Part shown: positions 53,925-64,000 of the stretch, one piece after another
How the letters are laid out: each line of letters starts with the position of its first letter
How positions within the stretch are numbered: the stretch's first letter is position 1
NCBI GenBank assembly: GCA_018873245.2
Contig: JAEMBT020000001.1
Coordinates: forward strand, 6,724,220-6,788,219
Direction of reading: 5' to 3'
DNA from: Archegozetes longisetosus
Lineage: Eukaryota; Arthropoda; Arachnida; Sarcoptiformes; Trhypochthoniidae
Length of the DNA stretch: 64,000 nt
Notes under the pieces: model-generated
What the model saw: only the letters and a program-made list of their open reading frames with translations
Databases searched by the model: none
What the model was told of the DNA's origin: nothing
Made by a program: the position numbers and the translations under genes

Positions 53925-54862
53925 TCAGGACACTTGTTCGTCGCCGTTTGTTCGTAAGACATTTGTTCGTCGGACATTTGTTCGTCTGAGACTCTTATTC
54001 GTCGAACACTTGTTCGTCTGACACTTGTTCGTCTAAGACACTTGTTCGTCTAAGATGGTTCCATAACACTTAATCGTCCGACACTTATTCGTCGAATACT
54101 TGTTCGTCGGACATTTGTTCGTTTAAGACACTTCGTCTCAGAAACTTTCAGGATGATTGTTCATCTGAAAATATATTTATCCTTGATACAACACAAGTGA
54201 AATGAATTTTCTTTGCATCGATTCTTGCCGCTTGTGGGACATGGTTGTGATCATCAGAGTGATGAATCACCCTTTCGCCGTCCGTATGCGCGCGCCCTTT
54301 ACAATTCTCAATATATTTTATACATCTCCAGTAGGTCTTACCTGATTTAGTATAATCCTTGTTGAAAATGTATTCATCGTGAACAAGTAGATCCTTGCCT
54401 TTGGTACTCTTCACAAATTCCAGTAGCATTTTGAGATCTCGATGGATTAAGTCTTGATGATCTAGAAATAGAAAAAAGTAGATGGAAATGAGTATAATAC
54501 TTACAATCTTGATGAAAGATGATGTTCTCAGTTGTCTTCTGTTTTGCTGTTTAGCAGTAAAGTAGTAGAATTACAGAAACATTGGGAGTAAATATCTTAT
54601 TAGGTCGAATGGTCGGTAGATCGAATGGTTGAATGGACTAACAAATGTATTGGACAAACAGATGTATTGGACGAAAAAATGTCTTAGACGAACAAGTGTC
54701 TTAGACGAACAAGTGTCTTAGACGAACAAGTGTCTTAGACGAACAAATGTCCGACGAACAAGTATTCGACGAATAAGTGTCCCAGACGAACAAATGTAGA
54801 CGAACAAGTGTCTGACGAACAAGTGTCTGACGAATAAGTGTCGGACGATTAAGTGTCATGGA
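53925..54862. mobile_element. Mutator-like fold-back with tandem-array ends
   Basis: The left end is an array of about 15-16 bp units like 'acacttgttcgtctga' (53928-54135). The right end is the same unit inverted, 'gacgaacaagtgtcttagac' (54660-54860). Between them a FLYWCH zinc finger is encoded. FLYWCH domains are frequent in Mutator-like elements, and tandem-array inverted ends recall fold-back MULEs. A 9-bp duplication is not certain. 'cacgagg' occurs just outside both ends. Confidence 0.65.
54148..54429 (-). CDS. FLYWCH zinc-finger ORF
   Basis: From the ATG at 54429, 93 residues read 'LLEFVKSTKGKDLLVHDEYI', 'SGKTYWRCIKYIENCKGRAH' and 'SDDHNHVP'. The order Phe, Leu, Tyr, Trp, Cys, Cys, His-x-His is the full FLYWCH pattern. 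Such fingers bind DNA or mediate protein contacts, and occur in Mutator-like transposons and in regulators derived from them. No transposase domain follows, because the frame runs into the left array. A sequence resembling a splice donor after 'DAKKI' was not resolved. Confidence 0.72.
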   Translation of the reverse strand: MLLEFVKSTKGKDLLVHDEYIFNKDYTKSGKTYWRCIKYIENCKGRAHTDGERVIHHSDDHNHVPQAARIDAKKIHFTCVVSRINIFSDEQSS

Positions 54863-55041
54863 GCCACTCACGAGGAAGGGTATCGAAGTGTAAATCTCAG
54901 AATTTGATGAAAATTTTTTTACAAGCTAATTTCAGTGCGCTGATTACGAATATAAAGTTTATTTTTGCGTAAAGCGAAATCTACATGCTTTTTGAACAGT
55001 TTCCTAGTAGCCATTGTTCTCAATATTAATAGTAATCAAAG

Positions 55042-55044
<3 letters not shown>

Positions 55045-55108
<64 letters not shown>
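55045..55108. repeat. (GA)32 microsatellite
   Basis: A perfect 64-base dinucleotide run. Long perfect runs are prone to length errors in sequencing. Confidence 0.95.
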
Positions 55109-55111
<3 letters not shown>

Positions 55112-55671
55112 GTTTATGGTAATGAATAAAAATTAAAGTTTATCTTAATATTAGATAATTTAATTTTACTTTTGGTCTCTTTTGTTGTATTGACTCAACT
55201 CTTAGACATTTTTGGGACTAAAACAAAAGCATTTTTGTCAACAAAAGATTAATTCATTGGTGTCTCATTTCTAAAGCCGTGAAATGTATGTATTCATCCA
55301 TAAATTATGAGTGAAGTATGCGAGAATTTCGTTCCCTTTCCTGAATACTGTTGTTATAAACAAAAGTTAGCAAAGACATATTTTGTGGACCAACCCACAA
55401 CAATAACGTCAATCATTGACTGTTTATGTGCTAAAACATTGATATAATTAAGGGAAGACAAAATTTAAACATCTGGCATGTAATATACTGATGAATACAT
55501 ATCTTTCATGGCTTCACTCATTTCAGAACTGATTTCTTTTATTGATTTCTTATTCTCAACCGAATGATTGAAATTTCAAGAATTCAAATAACATTTCGAA
55601 AGTTCATTGACTTCTGCATCGTTCAAACCTTAATTGAAAATACTTTAGAACTTTTTTTAAGAACTTATTAA

Positions 55672-56132
55672 CCCTTCGAAGGAACTGTGGGGTCTTATTT
55701 GTCCTAACAATACTTTGAAATTCTGTTAAAAACAAACCATAAATGCAAAAAATCTAAAAAATTCTGTATTCTATCACAAACTATTTCTTAACAAAACTAC
55801 ATAGTTGTCATTTTAATATTACTTATAATTAAAATTTTAAAAATAAATAAGTAAAGCAAAGTCTGGTGTCGTACCCCACCTTTCTATTCACGTAACTTTT
55901 TTTCGTAATATATTTCAATGCAATTTGGATGAATCCAATAAGAAAAGGGTTAACTATGATGTCAAATGTTATGACTTGGATACAATACGATATATGAATG
56001 GAATAGTGGAGTATTTTTGTTTAGTCCTTGAGTTCTACGCATAATAAGCCCAGATTCGTCCAGGAAAGTTCCCGCGATTTTTTGACCCCATCTTTCCCTT
56101 TAAGTGATTCTAAACACAATTCCTTCGAAGGG
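55672..56132. mobile_element. piggyBac-like MITE at TTAA
   Basis: Ends 'cccttcgaaggaa' and 'ttccttcgaaggg' are inverted and flanked by TTAA on both sides (55668-55671 and 56133-56136). TTAA targeting and CCC..GGG ends are piggyBac traits. Length is 461 bp, non-coding. Confidence 0.82.
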
Positions 56133-57030
56133 TTAAGAGCTTGTTAAGAACTTTAAACATATTAATTAGTAAATATAATATCCAATTATTAGACGATAAA
56201 ATAATGTCAGCTTCATTTCAAAAATAATGAAAAAGACCGTAAGCAATAGTTGAATAAACCTTTTTTGAAAGAAATATAATTAATAGAAAAGATAAGAATT
56301 GATAATATATCTTTATTTTAGAGAAGACTCTTAATCAATATTGATACTATTACTTTGATCTCAATCTTAAATTCAAGAATATAAATAATATCTGTTTTAT
56401 TTTAAATGAGCAAACTTGTTACCAGGATTGTTTTCAATGTTCAGAAGGTGTTTTTATTACTTGTAGCTGGTGCGTAAATCCTCTTTGCTTTACACATTTG
56501 TTTATAAATTACCACTTTTGTTGTGATTTTCAGGGCTAAATTTTAACTTTACGCAAAAATAAACTTGATATTCGTAATCAACACATTGAAATTAGTTCGT
56601 AAAAAATTTTTCATCAAATTTTGAGATTTACACTTCGATACCCTTCCTCGTCAGATATAAGTGAGAGTGTTCTAAATGAAGTAGAGTGTTCGTTTTATAA
56701 GATAGGAGCATTTTATGAAGATATAAGTAGTAAAAAATTTAAGTGCAAGTATTGCGATGCAAACATTCATTTCAACCATTAATATTATTATTTCAATAGG
56801 TCTTCACTCAGAGGTCTTTCCTAAAGACTAGGACCGGAGCTGAGCCATTTTATTAGGACTCGAGACTGAACCTTAACTGATATTAAGGACCAGGACCAGG
56901 ACCTGAACCTCAAAAGACCTCAGGTCTTTTACGCTCAGCTCTAGGAACGAGGAATACAACGAATTATTTGTTTTAATTATTCGATTTGAGCACATTCTTC
57001 TCATCCGACTATTATTCTTTGTGAGAACAC

Positions 57031-57616
57031 TTATTTCATAACAACAACATCTCTATCTAAAGTTATTCAATAAAATCTTATCTGCTTCACAGTCTCGTAG
57101 TAACGCTAAACAGAGATAATACTACAGTGCTATTTCTTAAATAATAAAACGCTTAATGGTCTAATAACACAGCTTAAAGTGCGTAATTTGTAAAAATGTT
57201 TAAAACGGTTGTGAATTAAAAACAATATTTATAGGTTACTATACAATTTCAGTATAAATAAAACCCGCTAAAGTGTTCATTATAGACCAGACTGATTTCA
57301 AGTCATGTTAAAAAGTTCATTATTCAAACGACATAATAAGATAATCAATACATGAAATTGACTAGAAGCGATGAGCCATATAAGGTAATTTAACACATAA
57401 TACAATTTTGTATAGCTCTGTCTAGTTATTCTAGTGGACGCTTACTGATTGACTGCTCATTTTAATAGTTCATCCCTGTTGAAAGTTCAGAACATTATCT
57501 ATTGTATGTGTTCTTGCCAGATAAATACGACCCAAATGTAAATTTTTACTTTTGGTGTAAATTAATTTATTGTTTATTGTAATTCTTTGTTTATTGTGTT
57601 AAAGTTATAACAAAGG
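57031..57616. promoter_or_regulatory. Upstream region of NLR-like copy B
   Basis: Non-coding. From about 57465 it resembles the last 150 bases before copy A ('agttcatc', 'tctattgtatgtgttctt', 'aaagttat'). The promoter of both copies therefore shares an origin. A clear TATA or initiator was not identified. Confidence 0.4.
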
Positions 57617-59697
57617 ATGTCGCAGACTCCAGAAAGTAAAACTGTTGTCACTCTAAATAATGGTTCGAACAATTCAGTTTATGCGAAAGGCAACATAAGC
57701 GTTGTATATAAGCAGATTAATCAAAATAACTTATCCACTATTTCACCACGAGAAGGTCCAATTTGTTTCGAAGTTGGAAAACCCATTGAATCATTCATCG
57801 GAAGAGAGAAAGAATTAGATATTTTGCATGAGCATTTACAACGATATACTAAAGATAATAAGTTTACGGTGATATCACAGGTCACCTCTGTTAGTGGCTT
57901 AGGTGGTATTGGCAAAAGTGAAATCGCTAGAATGTATGCTTATAAACATAGTCGAGACTATGATGATAATGTTGTATGGATAAATGCTGAAACATACACA
58001 AGTCTTACAGATTCCTTTCAGAGGCTAGCCAGAGATTACCTAAATATCCCAATTATAAGTAGAGATGGTCAACAAAAGGACATCAAATATATTGTTCAAG
58101 GTGTATACAAGTATTTTTCAGACAAAAAGAGTTTATTTATTTTCGATAATGCTGAAAAACTAAGAACAAGAAAAAATCAAGACGATGCGATATATGAGTT
58201 TCTACCAAATTATCAATCAAATTACTATTACGAGCCCTACATCATAATCACTTCACGTAACCGAAACTGGGGAGAAACCATTCCAGTTATATTAATCGAT
58301 ACATTAACCGAAAAAGAAGCCATAGAATTTATAAGAAAGCAGTTAAATATAATTGATATATCACAAGAAAAGGAAATACACAGATTAGCCAAAACACTAC
58401 AATACTTTCCGCTAGCCTTACAACAAGCAGTGGAGTACATTAAGTACGCCGACAAAATATTGAACAATGTTGAAATTGAGAGTTTCCAAATAATTGACTA
58501 CTTGGAAAGTTTTGAAGAAAATACAAGAAAATTACTTGAATTTCCTTTTCCAGAAGACAACAGTAATCCTTATACTAAAACAACATATATCACGTGGGAA
58601 ATAACACTTGAATCAATAAAGAAAAACAAATATGGACAAGAAGCTTTAAAGTTTTTGGAAATTATAGCTTACTTTGCTCCTGACAACATTCCTTCAAAAA
58701 TATTTTTAGAGGCTATAAATAGCGATCGAAAGAAATTAGGATCAATTATTGAACTAGCTGCACAATATTCAATGGTGACAGTTGAAAAAGAAATACTGAA
58801 AATTTATAGATTAGTACAGGAAGTAATACGTTTAAGATTAAAAGATCAAAACATGGAAAAGGAGACTGTGAGTGAGGCACTGAATTTAATTGAAAGATCT
58901 TTGAATGAAATAAATACTGATGTATCACAATATTTGCCTCATGCAATATCTGCTTGGAATCATGCAAGCAACGTTGAAGATGAAATATTAAGAAGATATT
59001 TGATTGAATTTTCTAGTAAGATTATTTACGAACTGATTAGAAATGCTAGATATCGAGAGTCCAATTTTTTTTCACTACGAACGTTAGAGTTGCTAAAACA
59101 TGCACTGAATATAGGGAAACTATCTAAACTTAAGAAAGAGTATGATTTGCTTTTAGAACAGGACAATCGAGATAATAATAAGATTTTAAAAGAAGTTTAT
59201 GAACTAACTGCCCGTGAACTAGGAGAAGAACATTCTTCTACTTTATTGAGTAAGTCTAATTTAGCCTTGCTGCTAGATAATCAAGGTAGATATGACGAGG
59301 CATTGGGATTGTATCAATTGGTCTTAAATAGTTATGAACGCGTTTTGGGGAAAGAACATCCTTATACTTTGAGGACTAGAAATAATACAGCTTTAGTGCT
59401 AAGCAATCAAGGTAGATATGAAGAGGCATTTGAAATTTATCAAGAGGTTTCAATTATTCGAGAACGTGTTTTGGGGAAAGAACATCCTGATACTTTAACG
59501 ACTAGGCAGAATATTGCTTCAGTGCTAAATAATCAAGGTAGATATGACGAGGCATTGGGAATATATCAAGAGGTTTCAATTATTCGAGAACGTGTTTTGG
59601 GGAAGGAACATCCTTCCACTTTAACGACTATGCATTGTATAGCTTCGGTGCTAGATAATCAAGGTAGATATGACGAGGCATTGGGAATATTGTAAAG
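57617..59697 (+). CDS. NLR-like STAND protein, NB-ARC plus TPR (copy B)
   Basis: 692 residues with an open frame from an ATG. Residues 1-40 are a short N-terminal segment with 'LNNGSNNSVYAKGNISVVY' (13-31), which resembles an RHIM-type core. The NB-ARC covers about 58-400: Walker A 'GLGGIGKS' (94-101), Walker B 'LFIFDN' (173-178), 'IIITSR' sensor (209-214), 'FPLALQQA' GLPL-like motif (264-271). A helical region follows, then about four 42-residue KLC-type TPRs from about 535. It stops inside the next repeat ('EALGIL' and TAA) where copy A goes on for six more, so the C-terminus is probably truncated. Such proteins oligomerise on ligand sensing via the TPRs. The ligand and downstream partner are unknown. 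Copy A is a diverged paralog. Confidence 0.9.
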
Positions 59698-60618
59698 TCT
59701 GGATCTTTAATAGGAGCGTGTACGAAATCAAATTTTAAAATATAAGCACTTTATTTAACATAACCACAATAATAAAATTACATAAGATTTCACAGGATTT
59801 TAACACTGGAAGAAAGAGCGAAAAATTTAAGAAAAACACGACATTTTATAGGAACAATAGGCGGGTTAAATTAGAAAATGTTTTACAATGATAGGCTAAA
59901 CCTTTTAAGGTTAATAGCGCATTTAGCTAAGATTGGAGGATTGTTTAACTAGGACATACTTAGGTAGGTTTTAAGAGTTGAAATATGCTTACTATCGGCT
60001 GTCTTCATAACTTATGCAGTTGAGACAAGCATGTGAAGATTTCTTTTGTACAAACAAAAGATAATCTTTAGATCAGTAATAAAAGTTGACATATACGGTG
60101 AGTTATGAAAATTAGTTTTAAAGATATAGGTTATTACAAATGTATTTTGGTATAGGTCTAATTTAGGAGACTAAGACGTTATTACAATACCCCCACCTTA
60201 GATTACACGACTCTGTGTAACGCGTAATTGGTTTACATTAAATAATTAGATTTAACAATACAAGCAACAAAAAAAACAATTTAAAATTATAATAGCATTT
60301 AGTTTATAGTATTTGGACATTATTTGTGAAAACAAAAGAAAATTATATATAAAATAAAATTTTTTATAGATATTTAAGATTATAAGTTTGGCATATAAAG
60401 AGGTAGTTAGTAAAATATTTTTTTTTTTTTTTAATGAATACATTAGTTATTATATATATATCTTTTTCTTAATAATTATGTGATTATTCATATTTTTATA
60501 TGTATATTTTAAAATATTAATACTGGATTATTTATGCCACGTATAAACTTTGCCCAATTAAAAAACAAGGTAAAAAATATAATATAAAATGAATAGTGTA
60601 AAAATCAAACTTGAGGTA
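59698..60618. other. Intergenic, no feature seen
   Basis: No supported gene. It includes a poly-T run near 60418-60432 and very AT-rich DNA. It may hold the 3'UTR of copy B. Confidence 0.4.
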
Positions 60619-61035
60619 TTAGCGATGATATCCATAGTATGCCTGTGAGGTAAGGCTTGAGGTATTATAGCACCCATTTGTGCTATTTAAAGGGTGAATA
60701 GAAGTCTGAACACCATTTTGAACTGTTGTTGATGAGGTAGAAGCTTGTTGTCTATTGAAGATAATGTTTAAAATAGCGGAACGAATATCCCTAATCATAG
60801 TGCTGCTAGTAGTAAGATGGATGACAATATCCGTGTTTGATCGACCCAATTGTCCCGTTAGTTCTTCATCCGGATTCTGCATATTTAACAGTTCGTTTAT
60901 GAATAAAAGTTGGGTCCTAATGTTGTCGGCGATTCCTCGAAGTTCATCCAACTCGGTATAGCTTGTTCGGTTCCTATATGGTGTAAATGTTCTTGAAACT
61001 TCATTATGCCTATGTCTTCGAATTCTATCTGACAT
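60619..61035 (-). CDS. Unknown small protein, 138 residues
   Basis: The first ATG is at 61035 ('MSDRIRRHRHNEVSRTFTPY'). The frame extends to 61074 only with a TTG. The N-terminus is very basic, the middle (about residues 30-95) is amphipathic and could form helices ('ELDELRGIADNIRTQLLFIN', 'IHLTTSSTMIRDIRSAILNI'), and the tail is Ser/Thr/Asn/Tyr-rich. I recognise no family. Codon use looks more protein-like than in the random ORFs nearby. It lies beside the tandem repeat at 61161 and points away from the chromodomain gene. It could be a small structural or DNA-binding protein of a mobile element, but this is speculation. Confidence 0.45.
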   Translation of the reverse strand: MSDRIRRHRHNEVSRTFTPYRNRTSYTELDELRGIADNIRTQLLFINELLNMQNPDEELTGQLGRSNTDIVIHLTTSSTMIRDIRSAILNIIFNRQQASTSSTTVQNGVQTSIHPLNSTNGCYNTSSLTSQAYYGYHR

Positions 61036-61160
61036 ATCGACTATAAGAATTTTAATAATAATGTCGTTAGACAAATAGTAAAATATAGTTTAGTTTCCTA
61101 TAGTTTAAATAATACGTGTTTAGCATGAAGTAACTGTGTTTTGTTCAAATTGTGAATAAT

Positions 61161-61920
61161 AGATGTCGCTATGGTGGATTTTGATGCTTATTAATAAATA
61201 AATTAAAATTTTTAATACTTTAATAGAGCCGCCCTCGATCAAATTTTTGTAGAAAATATTTGAGTTTATGCTTTACTTATTAAGCGCAGAGTGATCTCTG
61301 GCTCTTAAACGGTTCAGAAGATATTCGATATTGAAAATTATTTATAATAGGAAATATCGTTAAAAAAAGTAAGTAGAAAGTTAGCGATGCTTATAGTTTG
61401 TTTACATTAAGTTCAGCACAAGTTCCAGTGGAATAGTTCATAATAGGAGGGATAGATGTCACTATGGTGGATTTTGATGCTTATTAATAAATAAATTAAA
61501 ATTTTTAATACTTTAATAGAGCCGCCCTCGATCAAATTTTTGTAGAAAATATTTGAGTTTATGCTTTACTTATTAAGCGCAGAGCGATCTCTGGCTCTTA
61601 AACGGTTTAGAAGATATTCGATATTGAAAATGTTTTATAATAGGACATAGCGTTAAAAAAAGTAGAAAGTTAGCGATGCTTATAGTTTGTTTACATTAAG
61701 TTCAGCACAAGTTCCAGTGGAATAGTTCATAATAGGAGGGATAGATGTCGCTATGGTGGATTTTGATGCTTATTAATAAATAAATTAAAATTTTTAATAC
61801 TTTAATAGAGCCGCCCTCGATCAAATTTTTGTAGAAAATATTTGAGTTTATGCTTTACTTATTAAGCGCAGAGCGATCTCTGGCTCTTAAGCGGTTCAGA
61901 AGATATTCGATATTGAAAAT
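61161..61920. repeat. About 290-bp tandem repeat, 2.6 copies
   Basis: Units begin 'agatgtcgctatggtggatt' at 61161, 61454 and 61743. The periods are 293 and 289 bp, and the third unit stops after about 178 bp at 'cgatattgaaaatt'. The copies differ at a few positions only ('gtcgc' or 'gtcac', 'aaacggtt' or 'aagcggtt'). Each holds 'gagccgccctcgatcaaatt'. No coding capacity. Confidence 0.9.
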
Positions 61921-62369
61921 TAAAATTTATTTTAGTCGTCATTTGTGTCAGACACTTTCCCTCAACTGGTCAGCGTAGGCAAAAGGTTCAACAGAAGGTT
62001 AAGGTTTGGTCAATATCTTTTTGTTTTTTCTAAATATGCTAAGTATATTGATATAACTTTTTAATTAGTAACTTTAATTTACTATTACTTTTATTAGTGA
62101 TTACCCGTTTTATGTTACTTTTAAAAGTTTTTTTTTTTTTTTTTTAAATATAGTTATACGTAAGCTTGTTAGCAATGCGCATGATTATATACGCAACCAT
62201 TCAAAAGTACAGTTAATTCCCATTATACTTACATTTAATAGAAAATTTAATTATGATTATTTTCAAAAAAAATTTTTTTTTTTATTTTCCGAATTATTTA
62301 CGTATTGTATATTTAAATAAATGTTGTTTTGTAATTCATAATAGGATTAAAATAAAGTTGATAGAAACA
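61921..62369. other. Upstream of the chromodomain gene
   Basis: AT-rich with long T runs at about 62130 and 62270. No distinct promoter element is recognised. Confidence 0.35.
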
Positions 62370-63731
62370 ATGGGTCCAATTCAAGCGACGATTGAAATAT
62401 CAACTACAAATAACGGTGAGTTCATCTTGTGGTAGAAGCTAAGTTTATGATTTAGTAAAGTATAATTAATATAATAAAGTAAAATTTTTATCTTTTAATA
62501 ATGTAGATTCTAGTGAACATACAGAAGAGACTGAGAATAACTTGTTTAGTACAATAGATAATACTTCCCAAGTAGAAGAACAGATCACTACACTCCTTGT
62601 TAAAGAAACATACCCTAAAGCAGATAACGGCGCAAAATACGTAAGTCACGAAGACTTTCAAAACTTATGCATTAATGCATTTTGCATGTAGATTGAGAGA
62701 AACAAACAAGTTTTCGAGGAAAATCAGCGTCAACCCAGAGACCAATACGAGTACTTTGTTGAAGCGATTTTGGGTGAAAGGAAAAGAAAAGGTGTCACAA
62801 AGTACAAAATCCGCTGGTGTGGCTTTGGCTCTGAATGGGATACGTGGGAGCCTCGGAAAAACTTGAGTAATGCTTTAATTCAAGCTTACGAAAATAAGAA
62901 GAAGGGTGAAAAGACATATAGGATCACCGGCGCACCGGAGTCGGCTCGTTTATGTACTTTGGTTTCATCTAAATCCATTTTTCATCTGAATGGCCCATTT
63001 AATCAAGTCTTGGATTCTCAGCTTAGTTATTATGAGAACAACAAGTGGTTTATACCAGGGTTTGGATTTGAAAGGTTTACTATTATATTTTCCTTAGTAA
63101 AAAAAATTTTTTTTTTTTAACCTTGCGTTTCTGGGCTCAACTTGCATGGAATGGCTTAAATTCTACGGTTGAAATTTGCCCACTTTTAATGGGTGAAAAT
63201 TGGACATCACCAAAAGAGGAGCGAGAAACACGTGAAAAGATGCGCAAATACAGCAAGTATGGTTTCGGAAATCGGACAGCTGTGAGAAAGAAGTTCTCGA
63301 GCCTTTTACAGACCGGTAAACCAGTCCTAGGTTTGGTGTTTGCTCCGAAGTTGAGACATGGCAGTTGGGACTTTCTACATGTTCTGTCGGTTTTAGTTAT
63401 GGGAAAAGAAGCAACTAAAAGGAAGGGTAAGTGGATCGATTGAATTATTCAGCGCATTAAAAAAACCCAATTATTATTATTACTATTTATTTTTTTAGTC
63501 TTCCTATACAACCCTTTGGTTCGAGAAGAAGCAGAGGTGAATGGATTAATAAACAGGCGTGTTCAACATTTAAGATGTGATCTTTATTCCTCTTCTCCTA
63601 TACAACTTGGATTTGGGGGTCAAGTTGACACAACCGACTGTTATCTTTGGTCTCTTCGATTTATTGCTAACGTTGGTGATAATTATGATTTTCTTAATGA
63701 GATTGAATGGTCGGACTACAAACCATATTAA
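62370..63731 (+). CDS. Chromodomain protein, multi-exon, function unknown
   Basis: Exons: 62370-62415, 62507-62640, 62692 to about 63074, about 63122-63426, and 63499-63731. Three introns have good GT-AG borders (62416-62506, 62641-62691, 63427-63498) and preserve frame. The junction between about 63075 and 63122 is unresolved because it spans a poly-T run without a usable AG. Exon 3 encodes a chromodomain: 'EYFVEAILGERKRKG', 'YKIRWCGFGSEWDTWEP' and 'NLSNALIQAYENK'. Chromodomains bind methylated histone tails. The C-terminal 170 residues have 'PVLGLVFAPKLRHGSWDFLH', 'KVFLYNPLVREE' and 'FGGQVDTTDCYLWSLRF', a pattern faintly like Ulp1/C48 proteases, though an Asn stands where their Asp is expected. 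It could be a host gene or part of a mobile element. Confidence 0.66.
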
Positions 63732-64000
63732 ATCTACTACGTTGGTGATTGTTTTGAACATTATTTTTTTTAGTAACTTTTTTTTATGTAATAAGGATAC
63801 ATACTTGATAATCAAAATAAATTGAATTATAAAATGGAATATACTTATTTTCAAAAACTTTTTTTAATTTTTTTCCTTTTTTTTTGAACTACATCGTTCA
63901 TTAACCATAAACCTCTAGTAAGTGATGTAGTTGTGGTAATTCGTTTGATTCGAATTTAAAGCTATAGGGGAAATGGAGGTAAGGGGAAACCCATCTCCGC
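63732..64000. other. 3' flank of the chromodomain gene
   Basis: 'aataaa' at about 63817 could be the polyadenylation signal. Nothing else is seen to the window end. Confidence 0.35.

Larger units (their letters stand above)
54873..56655. mobile_element. Inverted-repeat element with about 110-bp ends
   Basis: 'cgaggaagggtatcgaagtg' with the following 'taaatctcaraatttgatga' and 'tttatttttgcgtaaag' is mirrored at 56545-56655. The interior includes a long (GA)n run and a piggyBac-like MITE. No coding sequence is seen. Confidence 0.68.
53599..56943. mobile_element. hAT-like element with 'gacctggacct' subterminal repeats
   Basis: Ends 'tagtgctgagc' and 'gctcagctcta' are inverted, flanked by an 8-bp duplication with one mismatch ('ggaatgag' 53591-53598, 'ggaacgag' 56944-56951). 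Both subterminal regions (53610-53735 and 56800-56935) consist of 'aggtcc'/'gacctg' words. No hAT transposase is visible. Its interior has been filled by other elements. The insertion splits the fold-back arm precisely. Confidence 0.78.
52505..57030. mobile_element. Fold-back element interrupted by a nested cluster
   Basis: The left arm (52505-52870) contains 'cgaataataaa', 'catcccccaccaacca', 'gaggaggagttgaatttttc', 'gggtctatgggccaaaaatg' and 'caaatttcttattttgtca'. The right arm repeats these inverted from 53380 to 53598. It resumes, after a 3.3-kb insertion, at 56944-57030 ('ttaattattcgatttgagca'). The unit without the insert is about 1.2 kb. Outer borders are approximate. Confidence 0.7.

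Noticed and set aside
54660..54860. Regular short repeats that might suggest a CRISPR array.
   Set aside because: Units are contiguous with no unique spacers, they are mirrored at 53928-54135, and the genome is eukaryotic.

Overview
The window is AT-rich eukaryotic DNA, most likely from an arthropod and possibly a mite-like chelicerate. This placement is an inference. It rests on short GT-AG introns (51-91 bp), TATA plus TCAG-type initiators upstream of the sulfotransferase genes, a tandem cytosolic sulfotransferase cluster, and dense Tc1/mariner, hAT, Merlin, PIF/Harbinger, piggyBac-like and Mutator-like elements. I see no prokaryotic gene organisation, rRNA, convincing tRNA or CRISPR.

Layout. 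1-6.8 kb is transposon debris: a TA-flanked inverted-repeat element interrupted by a Merlin element with a perfect 8-bp target duplication, two long fold-back elements, and a decayed Tc1-like transposase with a short intron. 7.4-12.6 kb holds the upstream region and body of a STAND/NB-ARC-TPR (NLR-like) gene, copy A. It is broken by two frameshifts, and its upstream region exists in a second, older copy split by an element that carries a SWIM zinc-finger pseudogene. 13.4-19.5 kb is repeats. Its striking part is 14.86-19.53 kb, where two palindromic elements (A and D) alternate with a host spacer (S) in the order A-S-D-S'-A-S-D.

20.6-45.2 kb is the sulfotransferase (SULT) cluster. It has four intact-looking intronless genes (20725, 25603 and 38759 on +; 41244-42113 on -), one gene split by a Spy-like insertion (32019-34373), two pseudogenes (27.2-27.6 and 44.5-45.2 kb) and one intact RCC1-BTB gene (28066-29718). 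Orphan RCC1-BTB 3' ends lie downstream of two SULT copies, so the cluster seems to have grown by duplication of a SULT plus RCC1-BTB unit. A TATA-TCAG promoter module is conserved upstream of several SULT copies.

46.0-57.0 kb is a second transposon field: Tc1 DD34E, fold-backs, a mariner relic, and a nest of an hAT-like element inside a fold-back with FLYWCH-bearing and piggyBac-like elements inside it. 57.6-59.7 kb is NLR-like copy B, open through the NB-ARC core but with only about four TPRs. 60.6-63.7 kb holds a small unknown ORF, a 290-bp tandem triplication, and a multi-exon chromodomain gene.

How the genes relate. The SULTs should transfer sulfonate from PAPS to small molecules, and recently duplicated SULT genes often serve xenobiotic or hormone metabolism. 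The two STAND proteins resemble innate-immunity or death-signalling switches. Each begins with a Gly-x-x-Asn-x-Val stretch that resembles an RHIM-type amyloid signalling motif, which is the most interesting functional hypothesis here. No functional link between the SULT and STAND loci is visible.
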